DNA of 64,000 bases from Kitasatospora viridis (GTDB lineage: Bacteria; Actinomycetota; Actinomycetes; Streptomycetales; Streptomycetaceae). Below, piece by piece: positions 1-8,042 of this stretch. The translations under genes were made by a program, and so were the position numbers. The DNA lies in NCBI RefSeq assembly GCF_007829815.1, contig NZ_VIWT01000002.1, positions 558,001 to 622,000 on the forward strand, given 5' to 3'. The notes beneath the pieces were generated by a model that worked only from the letters and a program-made list of their open reading frames with translations, ran no database searches and was not told the DNA's origin. How positions within the stretch are numbered: position 1 is the stretch's first letter; the number at the start of each line of letters is the position of its first letter.

Positions 1-198
1 CGCCGCCTGCTTGACGCAGGCCAGCGCGGCCACCAGCTCCGGGTACACCGACACCCGGGTCCCGGTGATCGGGAAGTTCTCCACCGCCCGGAGGGTGTGG
101 ATGCCGTAGTACGCGTCGGCCGGGACCTCCCGCTCGCCGAGCAGGTCGTGCTCGACGCGCATCGCGGGGGAGTTCGGCGACTGGAGGGCGGGCTGCAT
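1..198 (-). CDS. aspA: aspartate ammonia-lyase, N-terminal fragment (runs off window start)
   Basis: Only the first 66 codons are in the window. Residues after the start include MRVEHDLLGEREVP followed by DAYYGIHTLRAVENFPITG, the conserved N-terminus of the aspartase/fumarase superfamily; the E-H-D-L-L-G-E and Y-Y-G-I-H-T-x-R-A elements are the aspartase type rather than the class II fumarase type. The enzyme reversibly deaminates L-aspartate to fumarate and ammonia in the cytosol. The start could be ATG at 198 or ATG at 162; the 162 start gives the more usual N-terminus. It is transcribed divergently from an Lrp/AsnC regulator 131 bp away, which is a plausible regulator. The rest of the gene, with the SS-loop, lies outside the window. 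Confidence 0.85.
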   Translation of the reverse strand, partial: MQPALQSPNSPAMRVEHDLLGEREVPADAYYGIHTLRAVENFPITGTRVSVYPELVAALACVKQAA

Positions 199-269
199 GA
201 CGGAATCCGTTCAGGGGGGAGGGTGTGGGGAGAGGCGCTGGCGCCGGGCGCAAGATTACGGCGAAACGG

Positions 270-286
270 CCGCAATGGGGTTGCGG
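270..286. promoter_or_regulatory. inverted repeat between aspA and the AsnC-type regulator
   Basis: A perfect 6-5-6 inverted repeat (CCGCAA, TGGGG, TTGCGG) lies between the divergent aspartase and Lrp/AsnC genes, 44 bp before the regulator start. Its size and place fit an Lrp/AsnC operator. A GATAAT hexamer at 318-323, just before the ATG at 330, could be the regulator's -10 and would give a nearly leaderless transcript. Function is inferred. Confidence 0.45.
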
Positions 287-329
287 ATCACTGCCGGGCT
301 TTCGGCCAAGCATGGTAGATAATTTCGCC

Positions 330-779
330 ATGGATCCGATCGACAGAAGCATCTTGCGCGAGCTCCAGAACGACGGCCGGCTCACCAACCAGGAGCTCGC
401 CCAACGGGTGGGCCTGACAGCCTCGCCGTGCCTGCGGCGGGTGCGCCAGCTGGAGCAGGACGGCGTGATCGAGGGCTACCGAGCGGTCGTCAATCCGCAG
501 GCGATCGGCCGCAGTTTCGAGGTCCTGGTCTCGATCGAGCGCGACACCAGGTCGGTCGCCGAGTTCGAGGAGGCCCTCCTCGCGATCCCCGACGTGGTGG
601 AGGCCTACCGCCTGATGGGCAGCCCCGGCTGCCTGGTCCGGGTCGCGGTCGCCGACCTGGCCGCGTACGAGAAGCTGTGGACCGAACGGCTGACCAGGCT
701 GCCGGGCGCCACCGCCGTCAACTCACAGATCATCATGAAACCGATCAAACAACGGGACGGTCTGCCCGTGGACCACTGA
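330..779 (+). CDS. Lrp/AsnC family transcriptional regulator
   Basis: 149 aa, the usual size for the family. An N-terminal winged HTH (about residues 1-60, beginning MDPIDRSILRELQNDGR with NQELAQRVGLTASPCLRRVRQLE as the recognition part) is followed by an RAM/AsnC ligand-binding domain (about 65-140). These proteins sense amino acids and regulate amino-acid metabolism. The divergent partner is aspartase, so control of aspartate catabolism is the simplest inference. The start chosen is ATG at 330 because the domain begins immediately there; no good Shine-Dalgarno precedes it, while a -10-like GATAAT is 6 bp upstream, so the mRNA may be leaderless. A longer frame back to 225 has no family homology. 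Confidence 0.85.
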   Translation: MDPIDRSILRELQNDGRLTNQELAQRVGLTASPCLRRVRQLEQDGVIEGYRAVVNPQAIGRSFEVLVSIERDTRSVAEFEEALLAIPDVVEAYRLMGSPGCLVRVAVADLAAYEKLWTERLTRLPGATAVNSQIIMKPIKQRDGLPVDH

Positions 780-852
780 ACCACGGCGGACCGGTCGCTC
801 GTGCGGGTCCGGCTGGGGCGGGGCGGAGCCACCCGGCTTCCGGGGGCCGCTG

Positions 853-893
853 CGCCCGATCTGGAGTGAGCCGCTCCGCCCGATCTAGAGTGA
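853..893 (+). repeat. 17-bp direct repeat upstream of the LAL regulator
   Basis: CGCCCGATCTGGAGTGA at 853-869 recurs as CGCCCGATCTAGAGTGA at 877-893 (16 of 17 identical, 24-bp period). The second copy contains TAGAGT (886-891), a possible -10 hexamer. It lies 39 bp before the start of the LuxR-type regulator, so it may be an operator or a duplicated promoter element. Confidence 0.5.
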
Positions 894-931
894 ACAGCGT
901 GGGGTGAGTCACCGGTGGATCGGAGCGCACG

Positions 932-3850
932 ATGGCCAGAGGCCCTGGAACCGCGCGGGAACTGCCGAGCACGCAAGGGCTGGTCTTCGCCGGTCGGGGC
1001 CGTGAGCTGAGGGCCCTGCTCGGTGCGCTGGGCCTGCGGCCCGCCGTGGTGCTGGTCGAGGGCGAGGCGGGGATCGGGAAGTCGCGGCTGGTGGCGGAGG
1101 CCGCGCTGGTGCTGCGTGCCCAGGGTGTTCGGGTGATCCTCGGGGGTTGCCACCCGTTGCGTGAGCCCCTGCCGTACGGCCCGGTGATCGACGCGCTGCG
1201 CGCGGTCGGTCCCTGGCTGCCGCCGGTGGACCGGATCAGCCGATCGGTCGGTGTGCTGGCGCCGCTGCTGCCCGACCTCGCCGACCGGCTCCCCGCACCG
1301 CCCGCGGAGGAGGTCGCCCCCGGGGCGCTCCGGCACCGGATCACCCAGGGCGTACGGGACTTGCTGATCGTGATCTCCCCGGCGGTGCTGGTGGTCGAGG
1401 ACCTGCACTGGGCGGATGACGCCACCTTGGAACTCCTGCTGCTGCTCTCCAAGGACCTGGCGCCGGACGCGGCACTGGTGCTCACCTACCGCGGCGAGGA
1501 ACTGCCCGAGCGGCGCCCGGTCCTCGGCGCCGCCTACCGCCGCCCGCCGGGGACCAGGGGCACCGAGCTGAGCCTCGGACCGCTCGTTGAGGAGGACCTG
1601 CGGAAGATGGCCCACGCGGTGCTGGGCGACCAGGCCACCGCCGACCTGACCAGGACCCTGCACGCCCGAAGTGGCGGTCTGCCGCTGGTCATCGAGGAGG
1701 ACCTGATCACCCTCGCCGGCCGGGCGTCCCGCTCGGTCCACGGCTCGGTCCACGGCTCGGTCCGCGGCCTGGGCAGCGGCCCGGGAGGCGTGGAGCGCCG
1801 CAGCCTGGCCCGCCAGGCGGGGGACCTGGGCGTGCCGCGCAGCCTGCGGGAGTCCATGACGGAGCGGATCGGCCGGCTCGCTCCGGCGGCGGCCGCCGTG
1901 GCGAACGCCGCGGCCGTGCTGGCCGTCGACGCGGGCGAGGACCTGCTGGGCGCCGTCGCCGGGCTGGACGAGGACGCCTGCGGGCTGGCCCTGACCGAGG
2001 CGCTGGCCGGCGCGGTGCTGCGCGAGACGTCCCCCGGCCGCTACGGCTTCGCGCACGTGCTGGCCCGCCAGGCGGTCTACGACACGATGCCCGGCCCGCT
2101 GCGGACCCGGGGCCACCGCCGCGCCCTGGAGGTGCTGCGCGCCCAACCCGCGCCGCCGCTGGTGCAGATCGCCCACCACACGCGCGCCCTGGGCGACACC
2201 GAGGACTGGCTCCGGCAGGCGGAGGCGGCCGCCGACCAGGCCACCGCGGTCGGCGACCTGGGCACCGCGGCCCTCCTGCTGGGCGAGATCCTGGAGGTGC
2301 CGCGCCTGCCCGCCGGGAAACTGGGGCAGGTGGCCCTCGCGGTGGCCAGGATCGCCCGGCTCAGCGCCGAGCCGGCCGACACCGTCGCCACGCTGCGGCG
2401 GATCCTGGCCACCCCGGGCCTGCCCGGCGCGGCGCGCGGGGAGATCCGCTACCGGCTGGGCGCGGTGCTGGCCAACCAACTGGGCGACGCCTGCGGCTGG
2501 GCCGAGATCGAGGCGGCGGTGCCGGACCTCCAGCAGTACCAGCCCTCCCTCGCTGTCCGGGCCATGTCGGCCTTCGCCACCTGCGGCAGCGCGCGCTACT
2601 CGGCGGCCGAGCAACGGGTCTGGCTCCAGCGCGCCCGCGACGTCGCCGCTCAGGGGGACGACGAGTCGGCCCGGGCCGTCGTCCACTCCAACTACACCAG
2701 CGTCATGGCGGTCTGGGGTGACCCGGCGGTCCCCGAGCTGCTGGCCCGGCTGGTCCGGGAGAGCGCCGACCCCGATGTCGTCAGGGCTGCGGCGATCGCG
2801 CTCAGCAACGCGGCCGAGGCGGCCGTCTGCGTCGGACTGGACGAGCGCTCCGTGCCGTTCGCCGACGAGTCGCTGGCCATCAGCGCGCGGCTGCACCAGT
2901 CCTCGCTGGCCGCCTACACCGAGTCCTACCGGCTGCTGCTCGACTGGGCCTGCGGTCGCTGGCACGACTTCGACACCGACCTCGCCGCCTACCACGCCCG
3001 CTACCCCGAAAGTCCGCTGACCGGCACCGGACTGCTCGGCACCGTGCGGGGCCTGATCGCCGCCGCCCGCGGCCGGGCCGCACGTGCGGCCGAGCACTTC
3101 GACCGCTGCTTCACCCCGGGCGCCCTGGACGTCACCGCCCTCGGCGCGGCCGCCGGACTGGCCCGCCTCCACCTCGCGCGCGATGACGCGGACACCGCCT
3201 GGCAGATCCTGACCGAGCCGCTGGAGTTCGTCGGGCTCAAGGATGCCTGGCCGTACGCCTGGGACCTGCTGCCCACCGCGGTGGAGACCGCGCAGCTGCG
3301 CGGCGACCGGACCACGGCCGAGCGGCTGACCGAGCAGCACGCCGCCGGCATCCGGGCCTGCGAGGCTCCGGGCGCGGTTGCCGAGCAGTACCTTTGCCGC
3401 GGCTTGCTGCTGCGTGAGGACGACCCCGGGGCCGCCCGGGGCGAGTTCGAACGGGCCCGCGCCCAGTGGCTCGCCATCGGCCGCCCCCATCACGCCGCAC
3501 TGGCCGCCGAACGCGCTGCCCTCACCGAGCCGGACGGCGCCACCGAGCAACTCGCCCAGGCCATCGCCGTGTTCGACGGGCTCGGCGCGACCCGCGACGC
3601 GGACCGCTGCCACCGCCACCTGCGCGAGCGCGGGCGCAGGCCCACCAGCCCGCGTGGCCGCGCCGGCTACGGAGCCGAACTCTCCCCGCGCGAGCGGCAG
3701 GTCGCCGACCTCCTCGCCGAGGGAGCCAGCAACCGCGACATGGCCGCCGCCCTCTTCCTGTCACCCCGCACCGTCGAGCACCACGTCGCCAACGTCCTGC
3801 GCAAACTCGGCACCAGCCGCGCGGACCTCGCGGCCTCCTCCGAGCCGTAG
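932..3850 (+). CDS. LAL-type LuxR family ATP-binding transcriptional regulator
   Basis: 972 aa, typical for large ATP-binding regulators of the LuxR family (MalT-like STAND proteins) common in actinomycetes. Walker A GEAGIGKS is near residue 44, a Walker B-like LVVEDLHWADD near 153, then a long helical, TPR-like sensor region. The C-terminal HTH begins at LSPRERQVADLLAEGASNRD near 916 and runs through LSPRTVEHHVANVLRKLG. ATP binding and an inducer presumably switch DNA binding. The start at 932 has GGAG 7 nt upstream. Between the ATPase and the helical region three 12-bp tandem repeats (1731-1766) encode Ser-Val-His/Arg-Gly units. No biosynthetic cluster is adjacent, so the target is unknown; such proteins are often pathway-specific activators. 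Confidence 0.9.
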   Translation: MARGPGTARELPSTQGLVFAGRGRELRALLGALGLRPAVVLVEGEAGIGKSRLVAEAALVLRAQGVRVILGGCHPLREPLPYGPVIDALRAVGPWLPPVDRISRSVGVLAPLLPDLADRLPAPPAEEVAPGALRHRITQGVRDLLIVISPAVLVVEDLHWADDATLELLLLLSKDLAPDAALVLTYRGEELPERRPVLGAAYRRPPGTRGTELSLGPLVEEDLRKMAHAVLGDQATADLTRTLHARSGGLPLVIEEDLITLAGRASRSVHGSVHGSVRGLGSGPGGVERRSLARQAGDLGVPRSLRESMTERIGRLAPAAAAVANAAAVLAVDAGEDLLGAVAGLDEDACGLALTEALAGAVLRETSPGRYGFAHVLARQAVYDTMPGPLRTRGHRRALEVLRAQPAPPLVQIAHHTRALGDTEDWLRQAEAAADQATAVGDLGTAALLLGEILEVPRLPAGKLGQVALAVARIARLSAEPADTVATLRRILATPGLPGAARGEIRYRLGAVLANQLGDACGWAEIEAAVPDLQQYQPSLAVRAMSAFATCGSARYSAAEQRVWLQRARDVAAQGDDESARAVVHSNYTSVMAVWGDPAVPELLARLVRESADPDVVRAAAIALSNAAEAAVCVGLDERSVPFADESLAISARLHQSSLAAYTESYRLLLDWACGRWHDFDTDLAAYHARYPESPLTGTGLLGTVRGLIAAARGRAARAAEHFDRCFTPGALDVTALGAAAGLARLHLARDDADTAWQILTEPLEFVGLKDAWPYAWDLLPTAVETAQLRGDRTTAERLTEQHAAGIRACEAPGAVAEQYLCRGLLLREDDPGAARGEFERARAQWLAIGRPHHAALAAERAALTEPDGATEQLAQAIAVFDGLGATRDADRCHRHLRERGRRPTSPRGRAGYGAELSPRERQVADLLAEGASNRDMAAALFLSPRTVEHHVANVLRKLGTSRADLAASSEP
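1731..1766 (+). repeat. in-frame 12-bp tandem repeat in the LAL regulator
   Basis: Three copies of GCTCGGTCCACG (last copy with one change) sit head to tail and encode an SVHG-SVHG-SVRG tract near residue 267. The period is a multiple of three, so copy-number change would keep frame. Confidence 0.75.
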
Positions 3851-3896
3851 GGCGGTTTCCAGGGGTCTCCCCGCGGGCCCGTACCGGTTCGGACCC

Positions 3897-3921
3897 GGAG
3901 GCCCCGTCAACACGGGCCTCC
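3897..3921 (+). terminator. hairpin after the LAL regulator
   Basis: GGAGGCCC and GGGCCTCC form an 8-bp perfect stem around a 9-nt loop, 47 bp after the stop. There is no strong T-run, as is usual in high-GC actinomycetes. Confidence 0.55.
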
Positions 3922-3924
3922 TTG

Positions 3925-4137
3925 TCGCAGGATGCCGACGCCGTCCGTCGCACCTACAGTCGCAGGGCGGTCGCCGACATGTGGTTGCTGCGCGAGGACA
4001 CCTGGGGGCACGGCTACGCGACCGCCGCAGTGCGCCTCCTGCCGGCGGATGCCACCGTGCCGCTGGGCACCGCCGAGCACCTGACGGCCTGCGAGGAACC
4101 GGAGCCGCGAGCCGGGTCGAGGAGGGCACCGCCTGAG
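3925..4137 (+). pseudogene. possible remnant of a GNAT acetyltransferase
   Basis: Between the LAL gene and the AAA gene (3851-4210, 360 bp) no intact gene is visible. One plus-strand frame contains WLLREDTWGHGYATAAVRLL, which resembles the acetyl-CoA-binding motif A of GNAT enzymes (R/Q-G-x-G-Y-A-T-E-A-x-x-x-L). Nothing upstream encodes the rest of a GNAT fold and downstream similarity stops after about 20 residues, so this reads as an eroded fragment. Chance similarity in a GC-rich open frame cannot be excluded. Confidence 0.25.
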
Positions 4138-4210
4138 CACCCGTCAGGCGACGCCGCCCATCGACTACGATCAAGCTCGCGGATCACGCGACTCGTGTAC
4201 GGGGGGCCGG

Positions 4211-7204
4211 TTGTTCAGCGTGTTTGTGTCCCAGACGGACCCGAGGGCGTTCCAGACGATCCTCGCGGCCCTCGAAGCGCCGGGACCTCCGGGGCCGCGC
4301 CACCTGACGATCGCGCCGGGCCACTACCGGACCGGGCCGCTGCGCTGCTGGGGGACGGTGGTGATCACCGCCCTGAACGGCCCCGGATCGGTGGTGATCG
4401 ACGGCTCCGGCGACTACGACCTGCGGGCCGAGGGCCACATCACGCTCCAGGGGCTGGTCCTGCGGAACTGGCACGAGCAGGGGAGTGCCCTGCAGGTCTC
4501 CAGCGGCACCGTGGTGGCGCGGGACTGCGAGTTCGTCAGCTCCTCCACCTCGGCCGTCAGCGCCTGGGGCGGCTCGGAGCTCTTCCTGCACAACTGCACG
4601 GTGCGCGACGGCGCGGTGGTCTACTCCGACTCCGCCGGGATGATCGAGAACCTCGACGCGGTCGGCTCCCGCGCGTGCGGGATCGCGCTGCGCAACGGCA
4701 GCAAGGTCAGCGTCCGCAACAGCCGGGTGCAGGGGGCGGCCGAGCACGGCATCTGGGTGACCACCGGATCGCAGCCGCTGATCCAGCAGTGCCTGGTGGA
4801 GGGCTCCGGCCAGGGCGGCATCGTGGTCGAGAGCCGCTCCCGGGTCGCCGTCCACGGCGGGGCGATCGAGCGCAGCGTCCAGGGGAGCCTGGTGGTCCGC
4901 GACCACGCGCACGCCACCGTCGAGGGGCTGCGGATCGGTGGCTCGCAGCAGGACGCCGTCTGGTGCACCACCGGCGGCGAGCTGGCGGCCACCGGCCTGG
5001 ACGTGCAGGGCGCGGGACGGTACGGCGTGCTGGTGGACGAGCACGCCGCGGCCCGCCTGACGGGCAGCCGGATCAGCGGGGCCGAGGACGTCGGCGTCAC
5101 CGCCGGGCCGTCCGGCGAGGTGGTCCTGACCGGTGGAACGGTGACGGGGTGCCAGGTGGGCGCCGGAGTGCCGACCGGCGGGCGGATGGCCCTGGAGGGC
5201 GCCCGGTTCGCCGACAACGCGGACGTCGGCGTGGCCGTCGACCCCGGGGCGGAACTGGCGCTGCGCGGCTGCGAGATCACCGGCACCGGAGGCCCCGGAC
5301 TGGTGACCATGCTGGGCGCGAAGGTGACGACCCAGGACCTGCGCTCGCACGGCAACGGGGCCGAGGACATGATCGGGGTCGAGCCCGACCGGGAGGCTGG
5401 GGCAGAGGCCGTCGCGTCGGTCGGCAGGACCCCGGACCCCCGTGCGACCCCGGCATCCCGGCCGGTTGCCGCGCCCACCGCCCCGGGCGGTCCGAGCACA
5501 CCGCAGGCCGGCTCACGCCCGGAGACCGCCTCCGTGGACGAGCTGCTCGCCGAGCTGGAGGCCATGATCGGCCTGGCCGGCGTCAAGCAGGAGATCCGAC
5601 GGCTCGTCATGTTCCTGCGGGTGGCCGAGCAGCGGCGCGCGGCCGGGCTGCCCGAGGGGCCGGTGATGGGCCGGCACGTCGTCTTCTCCGGCTCGCCCGG
5701 CACCGGCAAGACCACCGTCGCCCGCATCTACGGACGGCTGCTGGCCGCCCTCGGCGTGGTCACCGCCGGCCACTTCGTCGAGGTGGCCCGCGCCGACCTG
5801 GTCAGCAAGGCGCTGGGCGGGACCACCCAGAAGACCACCGAGGTCTTCGAACGCGCCCGCGGCGGCGTGCTCTTCATCGACGAGGCCTACACCCTCGCCC
5901 GCCGGTTCGGCTCGGGCTCCGACTTCGGCCAGGAGGCCATCGACACCCTGGTCAAGCTGATGGAGGACCACCGCGACGAGGTGGTCGTGGTGTTCGCCGG
6001 CTACTCGGCCGAGATGCGCGAGTTCCTGGCCGCCAACCCCGGGCTGCAGTCACGGGTCTCCCGCACCGTCGAGTTCGAGGACTACGGCCCGGACGAGCTG
6101 GTCGCCATCGTGGCCGGCATGGCCGAGCAGTACGGGTTCCGCCTGGCGGAGCCGACCCGGGACGCGCTGACCGCCCACTTCCGCGCCGCCCGGCGCACCG
6201 AGACCTTCGGCAACGGCCGCGAGGCCCGCCGGGTCTTCGAGGCCGCACTCGAACAGCAGGCCCTGCGGCTGGCCGGCCAGGACTCCCCGCCGTCCGCGCA
6301 GGACCTGGTCGAGCTGCTCCCGCAGGACCTGGAGGGGATCGTCGAGCGCGGCCTGGGCGTGCGGTTCGACGAGGCCAAGGACAGCGGGCAACTGCAGGAG
6401 ATCCTCGACCGGCTGGGCGCGATGGTCGGCATGGCCGGCATCAAGACCCGGATCAGCGACCTGCTCGACCTGATCGTGACCACCCGCCGCCGCGAGGAGG
6501 CGGGCCTGCGGGCCGACCCGGTCCCCAGCCACCTGGTCTTCGCCGGCCCGCCGGGAACGGGCAAGACCACGGTCGCCCGCCTCTACGGCTCGCTGCTCGC
6601 CGCGCTCGGGGTGCTCGCCCGGGGCCAGGTGGTCGAGGTCTCCCGGGCCGACCTGGTGGGCCAGTACGTCGGCTCGACGGCGATCCGCACCGCCGAGGCC
6701 TTCGAACGCGCCCGCGGCGGCGTGCTGTTCATCGACGAGGCCTACACCCTCGCCCGCCCGGCCGGCGGCACCGGGCACGACTTCGGCCAGGAGGCCATCG
6801 ACACCCTCGTCAAGCTGATGGAGGACCACCGCGACGAGGTGGTCGTCATCGCGGCCGGCTACACCGAGGAGATCGCCACCTTCCTCTCGGCCAACCCCGG
6901 CCTGGCCTCCCGGTTCTCCCAGACCATCGAGTTCCCCGAGTACGAGGTCGCGGACCTGGTCACCATCCTGGCCCGGCAGGCCGAGGACTCCGGCTTCCAC
7001 CTCGCCGAGCCCGCCCTGGCGGCCGCCCGCGCCCGCATCCTCACCGAACGCGACCGGTTCGCCCTGGGCAACGCCCGCGAGGTCCGCAAACTGCTGGACG
7101 CCGCCAAGACCTCCCACGCCCGCCGCATCGCGCTGCTCGAACGCGAGGAAGGGCACGTGACCCTGGACGAGCTGCGGCTGCTGCTGCCCGAAGACCTCGG
7201 CTGA
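4211..7204 (+). CDS. beta-helix protein fused to two CbxX/EccA-type AAA+ ATPase domains
   Basis: 997 aa. Residues 1 to about 390 form a right-handed parallel beta-helix (NosD/pectate-lyase-like repeats such as GSALQVSSGTVVARDCEF and GIALRNGSKVSVRNSRV). A linker rich in Pro/Ala follows, then two AAA+ modules of the CbxX/CfxQ family. Walker A motifs are SGSPGTGKTT near 493 and AGPPGTGKTT near 777; Walker B FIDEAYTLAR is near 555 and 839. Both ATP sites look intact. AAA+ relatives include Rubisco activase CbbX and the type VII secretion ATPase EccA, which act as protein remodellers; the helix may be a substrate-recognition arm (inference). No ESX genes are nearby. The TTG start at 4211 gives the first complete helix rung. 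The function is unknown. Confidence 0.85.
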   Translation: MFSVFVSQTDPRAFQTILAALEAPGPPGPRHLTIAPGHYRTGPLRCWGTVVITALNGPGSVVIDGSGDYDLRAEGHITLQGLVLRNWHEQGSALQVSSGTVVARDCEFVSSSTSAVSAWGGSELFLHNCTVRDGAVVYSDSAGMIENLDAVGSRACGIALRNGSKVSVRNSRVQGAAEHGIWVTTGSQPLIQQCLVEGSGQGGIVVESRSRVAVHGGAIERSVQGSLVVRDHAHATVEGLRIGGSQQDAVWCTTGGELAATGLDVQGAGRYGVLVDEHAAARLTGSRISGAEDVGVTAGPSGEVVLTGGTVTGCQVGAGVPTGGRMALEGARFADNADVGVAVDPGAELALRGCEITGTGGPGLVTMLGAKVTTQDLRSHGNGAEDMIGVEPDREAGAEAVASVGRTPDPRATPASRPVAAPTAPGGPSTPQAGSRPETASVDELLAELEAMIGLAGVKQEIRRLVMFLRVAEQRRAAGLPEGPVMGRHVVFSGSPGTGKTTVARIYGRLLAALGVVTAGHFVEVARADLVSKALGGTTQKTTEVFERARGGVLFIDEAYTLARRFGSGSDFGQEAIDTLVKLMEDHRDEVVVVFAGYSAEMREFLAANPGLQSRVSRTVEFEDYGPDELVAIVAGMAEQYGFRLAEPTRDALTAHFRAARRTETFGNGREARRVFEAALEQQALRLAGQDSPPSAQDLVELLPQDLEGIVERGLGVRFDEAKDSGQLQEILDRLGAMVGMAGIKTRISDLLDLIVTTRRREEAGLRADPVPSHLVFAGPPGTGKTTVARLYGSLLAALGVLARGQVVEVSRADLVGQYVGSTAIRTAEAFERARGGVLFIDEAYTLARPAGGTGHDFGQEAIDTLVKLMEDHRDEVVVIAAGYTEEIATFLSANPGLASRFSQTIEFPEYEVADLVTILARQAEDSGFHLAEPALAAARARILTERDRFALGNAREVRKLLDAAKTSHARRIALLEREEGHVTLDELRLLLPEDLG

Positions 7205-7241
7205 CGGGAGGACCTGACGGCCTGACGGCCTGACCAGTGGC

Positions 7242-7928
7242 TCAGGGCACCAGCGGCCCGGCCAGCACGCCCAGGCCCGCCGCACGGTCGCCCGACCAGA
7301 GCAGCGACTCGGTCTCCCGCGGCTTGCGGTTCCAGAGCATCAGCAGCAAGTCCTCGGCCGTGCCCGAGAGTTCGGCGACCGGCTCGCCGGGACCGTAGGT
7401 CCAGGAGCGGCCGGAGTCGGTGGCGGTGATCCGCACGGCCTGCGAGGGGGCGGTGGCGGCTCCCCGGGAGGTCATGCGCGGGGCCATGGTGTCGAAGACC
7501 TCGGCGACGCCGTCGGCGGCGAGCGCCGGATCCAGCGGCTTCGTCGCACCGGCGGCGTGCTGGGCGTCCCAGCGGTGGATCAGCGTCTCCTGGCTGCGGC
7601 GCCGGCGCCAGAAGGCGACGGTGTGCGGCGGGAAGAAGGTCCACGCACCGGTCGCGGGGTCGACCGACAGCGCCTCCACCAGGGCGTCCGCGCTCTCGGC
7701 GTACCAGGCCCGCAGGGCGGCCGGGTCGCGCGGCGCGGCGGCCTCGTCGTAGCCGTCGCCGTGGCCCTCCCGGACCGCCGTGACGACCCACAGGTTCCCG
7801 GCCCCCATGTGCACGGCCAGGTCCGCCAACGTCCAAGCGCCGCAGTGCTCGACCGGGGCCGACAGGTCACCGTCCAGCACGGCACCGAAGGCGTCCAGTT
7901 CACGTCGAAGATCATTCAGGTAGTCCAC
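7242..7928 (-). CDS. maleylpyruvate isomerase-like mycothiol-dependent enzyme (DinB/MDMPI family)
   Basis: 228 aa from a GTG at 7928; a longer in-frame ATG at 7979 would add 17 residues without homology. The N-terminal four-helix DinB-like domain carries the family element WTLADLAVHMGAGNLWVV, and the C-terminal part (WTYGPGEPVAELSGTAEDLLLMLWNR) is the usual MDMPI C-terminal domain. Members use mycothiol, the actinobacterial low-molecular-weight thiol, for isomerisation or transferase reactions, but most are of unknown substrate. It is a single gene convergent with the AAA gene and shares no obvious pathway with its neighbours. Confidence 0.75.
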   Translation of the reverse strand: MDYLNDLRRELDAFGAVLDGDLSAPVEHCGAWTLADLAVHMGAGNLWVVTAVREGHGDGYDEAAAPRDPAALRAWYAESADALVEALSVDPATGAWTFFPPHTVAFWRRRRSQETLIHRWDAQHAAGATKPLDPALAADGVAEVFDTMAPRMTSRGAATAPSQAVRITATDSGRSWTYGPGEPVAELSGTAEDLLLMLWNRKPRETESLLWSGDRAAGLGVLAGPLVP

Positions 7929-7991
7929 GGCGCCAACATACCGCGCACCACCAACCGGCCGGGAGGGCTTGGCGATCAAGGTTTTGGCTGT

Positions 7992-8022
7992 CCCCGCCCC
8001 GGTGCCGGGTACCGGGGCGGGG
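7992..8022. terminator. strong hairpin terminating the ubiXD operon
   Basis: A perfect 12-bp stem (CCCCGCCCCGGT pairing with ACCGGGGCGGGG) around a 7-nt loop lies 20 bp after the ubiD stop (minus strand). It also lies just upstream of the start of the MDMPI-family gene. Confidence 0.8.
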
Positions 8023-8042
8023 GCCGTGTGCGCGTGCGGGGC

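Noticed and set aside
605..3619. Very long open frame on the minus strand opposite the LAL regulator
   Set aside because: Gly/Arg/Gln-rich translation with no domain; it is a GC-driven shadow of the real plus-strand gene, which has Walker and HTH motifs.
3466..7233. 1255-codon plus-strand frame overlapping the beta-helix/AAA gene
   Set aside because: Arg/Gly/Pro-rich low-complexity translation; the overlapping frame encodes the recognisable ATPase.
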